The notes beneath the pieces are model-generated. The model was not told where the DNA came from, made no database searches, and saw nothing but the letters and a program-made list of their open reading frames with translations. Below are positions 9,924-21,566 of a stretch of 64,000 bases of DNA, one piece after another (the first letter of the stretch is position 1; each line of letters opens with the position of its first letter). Position numbers and translations under genes: made by a program. Source of the DNA: Austropuccinia psidii (lineage: Eukaryota > Basidiomycota > Pucciniomycetes > Pucciniales > Sphaerophragmiaceae); NCBI GenBank assembly GCA_023105745.1, contig JALGQZ010000007.1, positions 636,592 through 700,591 of the forward strand. Direction: 5' to 3'.

Positions 9924-12021
9924 TGTTAGATATGTATTAAATACCCATCAGGCCAAAAATAACTTTTTATAAAGTTAATTTATTCTTAAACAGACTTATC
10001 AAATGATTTTTTTTTTTAAAAAAATAAGTGTAAATTAATCATTGATAAGCAGATTTATAAATATTATATCATTTTTAGATTCTATACAAAAAATAACCTA
10101 GGGTAGACCCATAGAGTTTTATACCCAGAAATGTCTATTTCTTATTTTTATTAAAATATTTAAGAATCTCAAAGTAAAGTTTCAAAATTCAAACATTTTT
10201 TCAAAAAAATTATTAAATTTTAAGCTTAAATAACTTTAGATTTAAAGCTTTAAGAGGTTTATGAAAACTTAACAAAAGATTTAGTTAAAATTTAGTTTTG
10301 GTATATATTTACTGAATTGACTAAGAATTTACCATATAGAATGTAAATCTTGTGTGATTTCAATTTAAATTGAGTTGAAGCCATAGTATGATGGCTTTAA
10401 ATAAATAAAAGAGGCAAAATACACTTAGAAAGGTGGGAAAAATGAAAAAAAGCCAAATAGAGCCAGGGTACCCAAATTTGGGGATCTTTAAGGAGTGAAT
10501 TAAGGTTTCTCCACTTTCATTTTGGGATTTTTAAGCTTATTCAAAATTTAAGATTAGATTTTTATTGAATATTAAATTTTAAACTGGTTTATCCCCAAAT
10601 TTGACAGGAATTACAAGCTTCCAAAGGGTAAATCCCCATATGAAGTCCTTTAATCAAGGTTTCAAGAACTGTCAAAGCTTAAATAAGCATAAAATTCAAA
10701 TTTCTAAGTTTTGAAGCCTTATCAAAAGTTAAAGTTATGTGTGTATTTCTATTTAATGTGGAAAAATAGCAATAACTTCAAAAATTTATTAAAAATACAA
10801 TTCTTAATGGATTTTATTGAAAATTTCACACATATTACAATTAAATGTTATCTGTGTAGAAATATAAAATTTTAAGTTTTTTCTTTTAAAAATTTCAATT
10901 GATAATTAAACTCTTTAATTATTCTTAAAGAAAATTAAAATTTCCTTCGAAATTAATCAAAATATAGTTTAAGAGATTTTTACTTAAAGCTTTATTTTCA
11001 AGCTTTCAATTTGATGAACTTTAATTTAAATAAGCTTATTTCATATTCAAAATTAAAATAATTAACCCAAAATAGGCTTAAAGCTAATTGAACTTAATAA
11101 TAACAGTGGTAACTTTTAATTAAACCAAAAAATATGTTACCCTAAGCTAAGAACTTTATTTTTTGGTATGAATTTTAAGTTTTGACCTGAGAATGACCTC
11201 AATATTCATTATGAATAATTAGAGTTTCTCTGAATTCATAAAAAGAGCCTTAAAATAACTGGTTTTGTCTATTATCATCATTAAATAAATCAAATTAGAC
11301 ATTTAAGCAGGTAAAGCTGTATCAAATATAAAATGTTATTATTAAAAGTAATGCTTAATGTATTCTATGCCTTATAGATTTTAAATTGAAGGATTGGTAT
11401 AATTAGAATCATATATTATTGTTTTAATAACAAATAATAAATTTTATCACAGAAAATTGTTGTCTTAAATATCTTTCAAAATCCACAAATTTGTCTCAAA
11501 ACTCTAAAAAATATTATTTTATCATATAAAACTATTATATTTATTTAAGATATTGGGTTTTTTTGGCTCATTTTTTACCTTATGAACATTATTTAATATT
11601 ATAGTTTTTGTTATTTGACTTATTGTATTAACAAAATAGTATAAGTAGGTTTTCTATCAATTTATATATCTTGCTTTATCTAGTATTATTTTTTTTATAC
11701 AGAATTTCTCTATAAGATTAATCTCTTCACAGTGTGTGATAAATATTATTATTTTCCACATATAATTTTCTCATTGAGAGATGTTATATTTCTTATTATT
11801 ATAACTGTAGGTAACTATAATAATAGCAGAATAATTATAATTTATTATAATTATCAAGATTTCTTTTTTATTAAGATAATTAATAATGATTAATCCTTTT
11901 TTATACAATTATATTAATTTCTGGCTATAATATCTAATTATATTATATTTTCTACTGAGAACAGTCATAGTACTCTTTATATTTGTTACTATTATCAAGA
12001 GTTTCATAGACAAAGCTTACA
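9924..12021 (+). repeat. lone LTR inserted in the SNF2 pseudogene
   Basis: About 2.1 kb of very AT-rich sequence opening TGTTAGATATG..AAATACCC and closing ..CATAGACAAAGCTTACA, like the ends of the other Gypsy LTRs here (TGTGAGCC..CTTACA). An internal AGCCAGGGTACCCA is shared with the LTR at 30245-32144. No partner LTR or coding region is joined to it. The right end is clear because motif V resumes there. The left end is uncertain, as I found no clean target duplication. Confidence 0.6.
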
Positions 12022-13599
12022 GTTAAATTCAGGCCAACCCCTTCATCCACTTTTGAAGCCAAAAAGTTCTTTCACATTATGTTTTAATTAAATTTCTGAA
12101 GTTCTTCCTCTTGTATAGCTGTGCCTATTCTTCCATAAAAATGAGTAAAAATAATTTTATTGTTTTATAATATGATTTCAATTCTACCAGTTTGTCACCA
12201 ATAATTGTCAATAAAAAGATTCATCATTATAAAAGGAGAGGTAAAAAAAATACGTTTTATAGAAAGCATAGGGGAATAACCAAACTAACAAATCCAGAAA
12301 TTTTGTAAACTGTGAAAAAATTACTAATTTTGTGGTAGAATTCTTGATATTGTGGTGTGATAAGAGAATTTTAAGGAGATTTTGAATTTTTGTGCTTTGT
12401 AGGAATATGTTGATGTCAAAATGTGTGGTTATGGTATTTTTCAAAAAGATCCTTTCTATATGTGTAGAATATGGTGAGATCATAACTTCAATGTCATATA
12501 TACTTTCACTAAGAAAGTGATGATTGCAACAAAGGCAAAGCTTTTTTCTATACTTGAAGAACATTTCTTGGAATTGATGAGACTATGAAAAGAGATATTT
12601 TGAAATATAATTATTTCTCTCCAATTTCCAATCTGAGAGAGTTTCATGAATAAAGTCATGATTAATTTCAGTTAGATCATATAAAATGATTCCTCAGGAA
12701 TAAATGAAGGGAGATATCATGTCATTTTTTGAGATATTCAAATATAGTTGGTGCCAAATTCTCTTGTATTTCCTTTTGAGCTTTTTTAGAAAAGGTGATT
12801 AGTCTCATTAACTCATTTATACTGTTTTGAATAGGGCTCCCATCAGGGCAATACATATGGATGTTTGGATTTCCCTAGCTGCTTTGAAGAATGTTGACTA
12901 ATGAATTCTCATCTGACTAGATATGTGAATTGAATTTATATATCTTTTATCAGAGATCCACAAGTCATAAATAATAAGTATAGCAGCACACTGGGGCTCA
13001 TTTAAGACAACTGGTACCATTTACTATGGTAAATCCCAGAGCTTCCTATATTTTTAGGATGAACAAAATCATGGGCTGACAAATAATAGCTGGATATTAA
13101 AGTATCAGCTTTGGAACATTTTTTAAGTCAAATCTACTTTCTATTCTTCCCATGATAGGTGAAAAGCTTGAGTTTGAATATGTCTGTGTGTGATTTGATA
13201 TCATCTTCCCAATTATTCATCAAACAAGGTAAATATACTATGAGAGTGGATTGTTTTTATTTTATATTAAGAGATTGGATTGAGGGTGGAATATCTCTTT
13301 TGTAATCATAAAGAGCCATACATATAAGTGATATGAACTGAATTGATTTGCCTAGTACCATGTCATCTGCAAGAAGACAGCCCAAGGAAGTATGCCTGAA
13401 GGACTCTTAGAGGTCGTTTACTTGATTTTTTGTGACACTATGTTTCAAATTGATTCTTCTAGCTGAGGATGAAATTTTTTTCAACCAAAGAGAAGTTTGT
13501 GGGTTTCCATTTGGGGGTGCACTATCCAGGAGGAATTCTAATCCTTGATTTTGGTGAGGATTGAGTGTTTCTTTTAAAAATGGTATAAGAGATTGGATT
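12022..13599 (-). pseudogene. decayed SNF2/Rad5-like helicase, motifs I to V
   Basis: Read right to left, the segment shows EFLLDSAPPNG, motif I as LLADDMVLGKS (near 13350-13390), motif Ia, a degraded motif II in which DEAH has become NEPQ, motif IV as KLVIFSQFTKFLDLL (12208-12564 frame) and motif V as FLASKVDEGVGLNLT (near 12030-12080). The order and spacing fit a SNF2-family ATPase that remodels chromatin or acts in DNA repair. Several stops, frameshifts and a mutated motif II make it a pseudogene. The N-terminus is cut by the LTR at 13600, and the C-terminus is displaced by two insertions. Confidence 0.75.
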
Positions 13600-15498
13600 T
13601 TTAAGATGTGTCTATGAAACTGTTGATAATATTACTATCAATAAACAGTACTATGAATGTTCTTATTAAATATAATAATAAACATCATTATAACCACAAT
13701 TAAATAATTAATTAATTGATTATTTCTTTTACTTGTTATACACTACTAGTGATTATAACAGTAAGCAGTAATTGTCTACAAGAATGAATTACAAGAAGAA
13801 TTTAATATTAAATCTTCTTTATTGAAATAATAAAATTATTTTAATATAGAATTATAAAAATAAGCCCTGAAGAAAAATATTACTAGAGAAAAGCTTTAAT
13901 AATTAAAACAAAACACTCACTAATACTCCAAAGAACTTAGTGAAGTATAATAGTAAAGAAATTTGATGGATAATTGTGGATTTAAACAATCAAAATTGAT
14001 TTAAAAAAAAGATTAAAGCAATATATAGTTTATTTCTATTATTTCACGTCTTCCTTATTTATTCTTGAAGAATAAAACACTTAAGAAAAGTTTAAGTAAT
14101 ACTTACTTGTTGGTAATAGAGGTATAATTGAATAATGTGATGATTTGGAAAAAACAGCAAGAGGAGGCCTCTTTGAAGTCTAAGAAAGCTCACAGATGCA
14201 TGCGATGGAGAAAACTGAGAAACAAGTGAGTGGGAAAACAATAAAACGTTTTGGATTATTGATTACATCATCTGTTGTCATGTAAGATTATCATAATTAC
14301 TTAATTCATGCTTTTGCGTGACTACCAACCCATTTATGGTTAAGAACAAAAGAGTAATGACTAAAAATCTTCTTATATTCCCAAATAATCATTTATTTCT
14401 CAAAGTTATCAATTTAATTGGAAATTTCATCCCAGAGTGTATTTTCTGTGAATTTTCAAAGATTCAGTATTTCACGTGGAATCATCAAAAATGGACGGTA
14501 AGTAAAACTTTTAATTTTACTTAAAAAGGATAATGATTGTTTGTTTTTATATGAGTTATATAGTTATTAATTGGTACTGTAATTTTCAGAAAGATTAATC
14601 AAGAATTGTATTTTTAATGAATTTTTGAAGTTTTTACCTCATTTCTAAGTAGAATTGCAAATAGCAGTATATGGCTGGTTGCTATGAGGTAAATAAATGG
14701 ATACTAGTCCAAAAAGGGTCTTACTTACTCTTTTGGGGGTTCTCTATGGAAAGTAATTAACAATTGACATGGTTACAGGAGTCTAAATTGCTCTTTACCT
14801 CCTTGGCACATCAAAATAGCAGCTTATTTGATATTTTCTTATGATATAATGAAGCTTTGACTTGGTAACCCAGTTCCCAAAATGTTTTAGTTTACTAATT
14901 GGGCCAATATCAGCCATGGATACCAGCTTTGGAGCTGTCCATGCCTCAGAGGCCTCAGAAGCTGGGTACCCTGGCTCTCTTTGATGTCTATTGTCCCCCT
15001 TGACTATTTTTTACATCAAAATAGAAATTCAGGCTTCAAGTGAGATATCCACTATGGGTGTACCAAACGTTTATGTAAGAATACCATATTATTAAGTGCC
15101 ACAAACATGCATAACACTATTATTAGTTTATATGTAACATGGGATTTCTCACATTACCACCATTTTGGCGTGAAATTGAGAAAAACAAAGATTTTCATGG
15201 ATCTTTTATGTGATATTAATGATGTGGTATTGGAGTATTTTCCATATTACCACCTGAAAGAGTTGATTCAAGCTTACTAACTCTATGGAGCTAGCGTAGG
15301 TGAAACTCTGTGTAGAATCCAAATCTGGCCTTAAATGCATGGATTTACTTACCCAACAAAAAGTTATCCATCTTTTCTGAAACCAAAAATGATGAATTTT
15401 GAATATATGCATGACTTATGGGTTATGCATAGTTCAGAATTTCTTTTTGAGATAATTGTGGCCTATTTGGGTATGTAAAACATACCTCAAGGCTCACA
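13600..15498 (-). repeat. 3' LTR of element C
   Basis: 1,899 bp. Minus sense starts TGTGAGCCTTGAGG and ends ..CATAGACACATCTTAAA; sister LTRs end CTTACA, so the terminal bases have mutated. It is homologous to 28407-29666 (direct) and to 30245-32144 (inverted). It cuts the SNF2 pseudogene on its left. Confidence 0.82.
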
Positions 15499-15512
15499 TT
15501 CCCTCCCACCAA
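15499..15512 (-). promoter_or_regulatory. polypurine tract of element C
   Basis: Minus sense GGTGGGAGGGAA lies immediately before the TGTGAGCC start of the 3' LTR. Confidence 0.7.
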
Positions 15513-15645
15513 AAAATAAAATTGTACTACAATTTTATGAATGGTATCAAGAAGAAAAAAAAGGCCACAAAGGCAGTTAATGTCAACTGTCCAACCTCTT
15601 CAAATTAATCAGATAAAGTAATCAAAAGCACATTTATAGACATAT

Positions 15646-16108
15646 TCAGGCTTTTGGCCTTCTTTCATGGCTAAATCTTCTTGAGAGTTTATCTGAGTCA
15701 GGCATTTGTGATTCTACCAGCCATTCATCTTCTTGTACTGGATTTCTATATCTGACAAGATACTCTCTTTGATTTTTTCCCCTAAGTCTCCATTCTTTAA
15801 TGACTTTCTTTATCTTTTTGTCTTCATTCTGTTCCACTGGTGGAACAGTTTAAGGAGTTGGGTTCCTTAAAGGGAACAATTCTATGTCAGCTGGCTGATG
15901 AGGTTTTATCAAGCTGACTGGAAAAGTGGGATGTTTATTTTCCAACTCACCACTCAATTCCACTTGAACTGCATTGGTTCCATGTAAGGCAACAATAACA
16001 AAAGGTACTACATAAGAATCTTTAAGTTTCTTTGGGCCTTTGATATTTTTGAAATTCAAGGTTGAAACTAGAACTAAGTCCCACTTCTGTTTTTCATAGT
16101 CAAAAGTG
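15646..16108 (-). pseudogene. integrase C-terminus and chromodomain of element C
   Basis: Two minus-strand segments (15850-16059 and 15646-15837). The first contains LVSTLNFKNIKGPKKL and HPTFPVSLIKPHQP, a usual rust Gypsy integrase tail. The second has REYLVRYRNPVQEDEWLVES, which resembles a chromodomain-like tail that may steer integration to particular chromatin. A stop and frame change separate them. The upstream half continues at 20810 once the Copia element is removed (SMNDAF then DYEKQKW). The duplicate on the plus strand at 29667-30098 is very similar. Confidence 0.72.
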
Positions 16109-16113
16109 AAAGC

Positions 16114-16372
16114 TGCTCAAACAATGTAAGGGTCAGGAAGACAGTAAATGAGAAGAGTAGAAAATATGAGTATCTGGATGAGGGACAGCTACACATGTTG
16201 TAAACTAGCTTTAAATAGTAAATACACTCTAGATAGCGCCATGATCTTAAGAGACCAGTACATCAATCATCTATAGTGATATGTTCTAAGTAATTAAGTT
16301 TAACAAGAGTAGCTATATGACAACAAGGATTTCTAGTGACAACTTAAATTAGATTTAATTAACACCCTCCCA
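16114..16372 (-). repeat. 3' LTR of Copia element G
   Basis: 259 bp, repeated at 20554-20804. Immediately inside is the polypurine stretch GCATGGGAGGG (minus sense, 16373-16383), which marks this as the 3' LTR. Confidence 0.85.
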
Positions 16373-16535
16373 TGCTCGCAAGCTTCAAATACAGGATAAA
16401 CAGGGCTGCACAGTTTGTCTGGTGCAAGACACATGACAGGCTTTTGGTGAGAACGTCAGCCACATACTCTACACTGATATCCCCTTCATTAAGTAGCTGC
16501 CGGCACCAGTGGAGACAAAGATTGATATGTTGAGC

Positions 16536-17093
16536 TCAATGCTGATATAATGGGTTTTTGAGGAGTACAATTGCGCCCTGATTGTCACACAGTAGTTTGG
16601 CCTTCACATCTAAGCCACAATCAGAAACAAGCTCCAAGAGCCAGCATATGTCTTTACAGAAATTGGAGATTGACCTGTATTCTGCTTCAGTTGAGGAGAG
16701 AGAAACAACATCCTGTTTGGAAGTTTTCCACCCTACCAGGCCATAAAAAAAGAGACAACTGCCTGAAAAGGACCTAGAATCAAAGTTTAATCCCCAGTTG
16801 GAGTCACAGTATGCGGTAACCACAGAGTTGTTGCCCAACTCACCAAGGGAAATTCCCCAAGTTTGAGTGCCACTCAAATAGCATAACACATGTTTGAAAT
16901 CAGTTTCATGCTCACTGCTGGGATCGCTGAGAAATTGGGCCAGACAAGAGGCAGAGTAGGCAAGGTCCCACCTGGTGCAGGTGACAAGATAATTGAGAAG
17001 ACCAATGGCACACCAATAATTGATTGAAGCCGCAGGGGCATTGGTGTCAGCTATGGGAAGAAGCCTGGATCCAGGCACCTGCGGAGTTGACAC
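16536..17093 (-). pseudogene. Copia RNase H domain
   Basis: The 185-residue frame contains NYLVTCTRWDLAYSASCLAQF, TAYCDSNWG, SLSSTEAEYRSIS and LLCDNQGAIVLLKNP. These are the conserved blocks of the Copia RT-RNase H C-terminus, including the acidic residues of the nuclease. The enzyme would remove RNA from RNA:DNA hybrids during reverse transcription. It ends at LYQH, where relatives normally continue with R.KHI, so the tail is cut by a stop. Confidence 0.8.
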
Positions 17094-17099
17094 CGACTT

Positions 17100-18386
17100 T
17101 CAGTCTTGCATTCCAAAAGTAGCCAGCAGGTTATTGATGTACAGTTCTTGAGAAAGAAATAGACTATGCTTTTCCCTGTTTCTTTCTACCGTCATCCCTA
17201 GTACATACTGAAGTTCACCTAAGTCCTTCATGTCAAATGCCTGGGATATTTCCAATTGAAACATTTGAAGATTCCTCCCACCAATGACCAGGTCATAAAC
17301 ATGAAGAAACACGAAGCAGGGATCCTCACCATTACATATAAAAAGACAAGGGTTGGCGGCCAACGATCAAAGCCCAGAGTCCTCAAAGGACCTCTTTATG
17401 CGAAGATACCAGTCTCTTGGACTTTGCTTGAGGCCATATAGGGATTTCTTCAGCTTAAGGCATACATCTCCCTTGAGTGAGGAAATGTAGCCTTCTGGAA
17501 CACAAATATGCAAGTTCCCATCCAGATCACCATGAAGAAAGGCAGTCTTGACATCCATTTGGTGAAGATCAAGATTGTTTGCCGCACAGTAACCCACAAG
17601 AAAAAGAAGGGTTGATAACTGCCCAGTCGGAGCAAAAGTCTCATGGAAATCAAGATTTTCTACCTGAAGAAAACCTTTGACACACAGCCGGGTCTTGGCC
17701 TCTACAGGATTTCCACTTGAGTCTGTTTTTTCACGAAAAACCCAGACAGTGTCGAGTAAACAGAAAAAGCCATCATAAGGGACCTCCTCCAGGACACCAT
17801 GATGTTCCAGGCTTGCAAATTCATTCTGAATGGCAACGACCCATTTTTTGGCGGAATCAAACCTAAGTGCATCACGGTACAAACAAGGAGCGTTGTTGAT
17901 GACAACACCAGCAAAGCGAACTGGGAGTCTTCTGGTATGTTTCCCACTGACAACATTCTCTTCAGATATTTTGCTGGAGATATTTGAGGGAGGAATCAAA
18001 GGGATGACATCATAAGTCCATCCCTTTGGAAGACTATTAGCCTTGCCATTTGGTGGCATGACAGCTTCCAGCTCTTCCAAATTGGCCTCTTGATGCGAGA
18101 AGGATGAGTGACAAGGCTGAAAACCACCCGCCGGGAAGATAGGGGAAGGAGACAGTACAGGAGCAGCGAACTTGTCACAGGCCAGATCGACAACTGGAGT
18201 AATCTCAGAGCCACTAGAAATGGCGGCACTCTCAGAAGACTCAAGAGCAGGAGCGGCTACAGGAGAATTCGAGGAACAGTTTGGAGGGAAAATAAAAATC
18301 AAGAGGAGAAGGGACAGAAGGGGAAGAAGAAACAAAATTAGGCCAGAATGCCTTACCATCCAGAAAAGTACAGTTGTGTTAGACAT
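17100..18386 (-). pseudogene. Copia reverse transcriptase
   Basis: Two frames, 17367-18386 and 17100-17363, together cover an RVT_2-type polymerase: KTRLCVKGFLQ, ETFAPTGQLSTLLFLV, LHQMDVKTAFLHGDL, KKSLYGLKQSPRDWY, then MKDLGELQYVLGM. The catalytic block, normally YVDD, reads HVYD (FLHVYDLVIGG), so the enzyme is dead even if the frameshift between the segments is ignored. An N-terminal Ser/Pro-rich linker joins it to integrase. Plus-strand frames over the same span are shadows. Confidence 0.8.
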
Positions 18387-19238
18387 GAATTTTCCTAGTC
18401 AAGGGGTTGAATAAGCGATAGTTGTGATGGGCTTCTGTGAGAGCGACTAGCATGTAGAGAACCCCAGTTGGATTAACTTTGCTGGTTCGCCTTTCCTTTG
18501 GAACGTGCATGACAGCCAAGCATCCAAAAGGGTGCAGATTAGAAAGATCCGTTGCCAGGGAGTTCCACCTACTGATGGGTATTTGAAAAGAAATAGCAGA
18601 AGAGGGTGTTCTGTTGAGGATAAACGTGGCGATGGCACATTCTTCTCCCCACCATTCTGAGGGAACCTGGTAGTTGTGGAGCATTACTCTAACTTTCTCA
18701 AAAAGAGTACGATTTCCACGTTCCGATATTGGATTTTGCTGGGGAGTGTAGGGAGCTGTTGGTTGATGAATTATTCCTTTCTTCAAGAATAGTTCTTGAA
18801 ATTTGAAATTGATAAACTTGCCACGGTTTCAATCTGATTGCCAATCTGATTTTCAGCAAATATCTGAAATTTGACAAATTTGCCAAAGCTTTCAGATTTT
18901 GATTTGAGAAGATAGATGAAGCGCATGCGACTGCAACCATCAATGAGCTGAAAAACATATTTGTTTACTCCATGAAAAATTGGAGAAATTGGTCCACAAA
19001 TGTCCATATGAATAGAGTCAAGACAGTTGGCGGGAGTTGGAAATGACCCAGGGAACGGTAGTTGATAAGATTTCAAGAGTGAGCAAGAGACACAGTTAAC
19101 ATTAGAAAAATCGACATTTGGAAAGATTTCAGAAGCAACAAAGTTGCTGGGATGACCGAGCCACTTGTGAATCATCAGAGGATCAGGCCTGATAGAAACA
19201 CAAGCCCTTGCAACAGGAGGAGTGTCGATTAGTAACAT
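18379..19238 (-). pseudogene. Copia integrase
   Basis: The segment at 18783-19238 has the HHCC zinc region (HKWLGHPS, then CVSCSLLKS), then HMDICGPIS with the first catalytic Asp and a second acidic block near QLIDGCSRM. The segment at 18379-18786 has YTPQQNPISERGNRTLFEK with the catalytic Glu and the conserved EWWGEECAIATFILNR. The two overlap in different frames, showing a frameshift near 18785. The intact enzyme would join cDNA to target DNA. Confidence 0.8.
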
Positions 19239-19490
19239 ATTGTTTACAATTCAAGTAGTGAGGATTAGACGATTTTTTTTGTCAAATAGGTTTTCCCCTC
19301 CTTTGTGACCTTTGAGAGTTGCACCATCATTTAGAAAAGAACCAAGTGGAATTAAGACGGAAGATGCCAAGGGAACAACCAAGGCATTGGGGAGAGACAG
19401 CTTTCAAAGGGAAGTTGCAAGTTGAAGGGTTCCTTCAGCCACTACATGCATCTTGGCACCATTGGCCGCATACAAGGTCTCAGTGGTTGA

Positions 19491-19740
19491 CTATGTGTTC
19501 AGAAAAAGAGATCCATCTGGTGATACGGCATTTGAGCAGCCGCTGTCCAGAACAGGAGAGTTTGATAGAAGAGACAAATGATTACAGACAGCCAAAGAAG
19601 ACAGTTTCATGGTTAGATTGGCATTTGTGATAGGCATCATGCTTCTCCGGAAACAACTGAAAGCAATCAGACTCAGAGTGTGGAGCAAGTGGATTGTGCT
19701 TTCCTTTCTGACATAGTTGTTTCTTTGGTTTTGTAGTAGC
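19491..19740 (-). pseudogene. Copia protease active site and zinc-knuckle-like region
   Basis: VLDSGCSNAV (about 19520-19550) is the Asp-Ser-Gly active site of a Copia protease. Just upstream in minus sense, CQKGKHNPLAPHSESDC is the degenerate His/Cys nucleic-acid-binding block seen in rust Copia gag proteins. The frame is open for only 65 residues. Confidence 0.65.
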
Positions 19741-19796
19741 TTTCAGAGCCATGCCTAGCTCTTTATCAGTGTCAGTTCTTCAAAGCATGTCTAATT

Positions 19797-20447
19797 CTAC
19801 TTCTTTGAAGACTTCTTCAACAGTGGGTATTTTAGTGGAAACCTTGATTTAATAAAACACAGCGGTAGACACATGTCTGCAGGATTCAGGAAGCATTTGA
19901 AGTACATAGAAAGCCAGTAACTGAGGCATGACATCACCAGTGAATAGGTTTGGAGAGAGAGCAAAGAAGTTTTAAAGTAGAGCAAAATAAGGAGATAGAC
20001 TCAGAGAGTCCTGAGGAAGAAGAAGGGAATTTTATACTAAAAAGTTTACCAAGATGAGAGGCATAATGTTCCTTTATGGAACACCATATCTTGGAAGGAT
20101 CTTTGCTGTCTTCAGATAAAAATTTATTGTAATTTTCAGCATAAAGATGTCCAAAAATGAAGTAGAAAACAGTTTTTTTTCTGTTTTGGATTGTCATTGT
20201 CAGGTTTACCCGGGTGAAGGAGATGTTCTAGGTTCCTCATCCCCAATGAGGCTACAATACTCCTTTGCCAGGAGATAAAGTTTGAGGAGTTTAGTTTTTC
20301 AAGATTTTTGATCTCCGAGAGAGTGGTATAGGAGTTTGATGAATCATTCATGTTGCAGAATAACCTAGGAGTAGAATCTGATATTTTAAGTCTTTGGAAC
20401 AAATGAATTAAGTTTTCAATTGACTGATCCAGTTCTCGAGCTGGGCC
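19797..20447 (-). pseudogene. Copia gag
   Basis: Overlapping frames (20136-20477, 19934-20197, 19797-19985) cover a gag of the UBN2 type: KLNSSNFISWQRSIVASLGM, then HLYAENYNKFLSEDSKDP, IWCSIKEHYASHLGKLF and IKFPSSSSGLSESI. The frame changes twice. A likely start is the ATG of MNDSSNS, or the upstream ATG that overlaps the primer site. Confidence 0.72.
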
Positions 20448-20454
20448 CATAACC
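20440..20454 (-). promoter_or_regulatory. half-tRNA primer binding site of Copia element G
   Basis: Minus sense reads GGTTATGGGCCCAGC. Its complement, GCTGGGCCCATAACC, is the anticodon stem-loop of initiator methionine tRNA with its CAT anticodon. Drosophila copia and yeast Ty5 are known to prime from a cleaved initiator tRNA at this place rather than from the CCA end, so this element probably does too. Confidence 0.7.
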
Positions 20455-20455
20455 T

Positions 20456-20540
20456 GAAAGATTCTCAAACAATGCAAGGGTCAGGAAAACAGTAAATGAG
20501 AAGAGTAGAAAATATGAGTAGCTGGATTGCAAAATGAGAG
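20456..20540 (-). repeat. partial duplication of the Copia LTR edge
   Basis: Sequence from the CCTGAAAGATNCTCAAACAA edge through GAGTAGCTGGA occurs at 20453-20527 and again from 20544 on, with a 17-20 base link. The 5' LTR thus contains an imperfect direct duplication of about 90 bp including its inner border. Confidence 0.65.
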
Positions 20541-20804
20541 CACACCTGAAAGATGCTCAAACAACATAAGGGTCAGGAAAACAGTAAATGAGAAGAGTAG
20601 AAAATATGAGTAGCTGGATGAGGGACAGCTACACATTTTGTCGACTAGCTTTGAATAGTAAATACACTCTAGATAGGGCCGTGATCTTAAGAGACCAGTA
20701 CATCAATCATCTATAGGGATATGTTCTAAGTAATTAAGTTTAATAAGAGTACCTATATGACAACAAGGATTTCTAGTGACAACGTAAATTAGATTTAATT
20801 AACA
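20462..20804 (-). repeat. 5' LTR of Copia element G
   Basis: 251 bp (20554-20804) match the 3' LTR directly; the extra 90 bp come from the internal duplication. The outer end is followed by AAAAGC, matching AAAGC left of the other LTR. Confidence 0.8.
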
Positions 20805-21566
20805 AAAAGCATCATTCATACTCTGTTTTGCATGATGTTTCACTTTATCAAGCATTATCTTGAAGCTGGAAGCTGTAGGATGAATGTCAATCAAGTCTTT
20901 CCTAAGTGTGTCTTCTGGGAGTCTTGGATTCCATCCTTTTTCTAACGTAGCAGGAGTTTGGCCTGTAGAAGAATGGACTGATCTTTTATATGCCAGTTCC
21001 AATGCAGGTATAAAGGTTCACCAGTCATGGGTAAAGCAATCCAAGTCTTTGAATTATAACCCATAAGCACAGAATCTCCTGATCATGTCCTCTAAAGTTG
21101 GAATCATTCTCTCTGCTAGTCCACCTGTTTGAGGGTGATATGCTATTGAGAATGATAACCTAGTCCCAAAAAATCTGTGAAGATTTGTCCAGAGTGCAGA
21201 TGTGAACTTGGAATCTCTGTCACTTATGATATTCTTAAATTACCCTGTATGTGAAATAACTCTACTGCATAGAAGAAGAGCTGTATCCATAGTAGTTTCA
21301 TCTTTATGAAATGGTAAGAATATGGGAGTTTTGCTATATCTGTCTACAATTACTAAACAAGAATTATAACTTTTGTCACCCCTTGGAGGAAGTGATGTGA
21401 CCCAATCCATGTGAACAACTTCCCAAGGGAATTTTGGCTCTTGAATATGACTCATTAGTCCAAATTTCTTGCCTGTACTCCTGTTTGCTTTTTGGAATCT
21501 ATCACAGGTATGGCAATATTCAATGGTTTCCTTTTTCCAAGTTGGCCACCATGCACAGTTCTTCAC
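20799..21566 (-). pseudogene. integrase of element C
   Basis: Minus sense gives a zinc-binding CHTCDRFQKANRSTGK, catalytic Asp in VVHMDWVTSLPPRGD (21240-21566 frame), second Asp in NIISDRDSKF, and catalytic Glu in TGGLAERMIPTLED. The D-D-E set is thus all present, but a frameshift lies near 21240 and stops lie near 21010-21060. The next frame (20799-21002) carries HSSTGQTPATLEKGWNPRLP. The Copia element interrupts it at SMNDAF. Confidence 0.78.

Larger units (their letters stand above)
16114..20804 (-). mobile_element. Ty1/Copia element G inserted in element C
   Basis: Minus-strand gene order gag, protease, integrase, RT, RNase H is diagnostic of Copia (integrase before RT). LTRs lie at 16114-16372 and about 20462-20804, starting TGTTAATTAAAT and ending TTGTTTGAGCA in element sense. 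The flanks are AAAGC on the left (16109-16113) and AAAAGC on the right, a near-exact duplication. All proteins are broken by stops and shifts, and the RT YVDD reads HVYD. LTR divergence (14 differences in about 255 bp by my count) makes it older than element 1. Codon use is less AT-rich than in element C. Confidence 0.88.

Noticed and set aside
12208..12564. A small stand-alone gene of 118 codons.
   Set aside because: It carries SNF2 motif IV and is simply the longest surviving frame of the larger helicase pseudogene.
14318..14524. 68-codon plus-strand frame.
   Set aside because: It lies inside the 3' LTR of element C and is not maintained in the homologous LTRs at 28407-29666 and 30245-32144.
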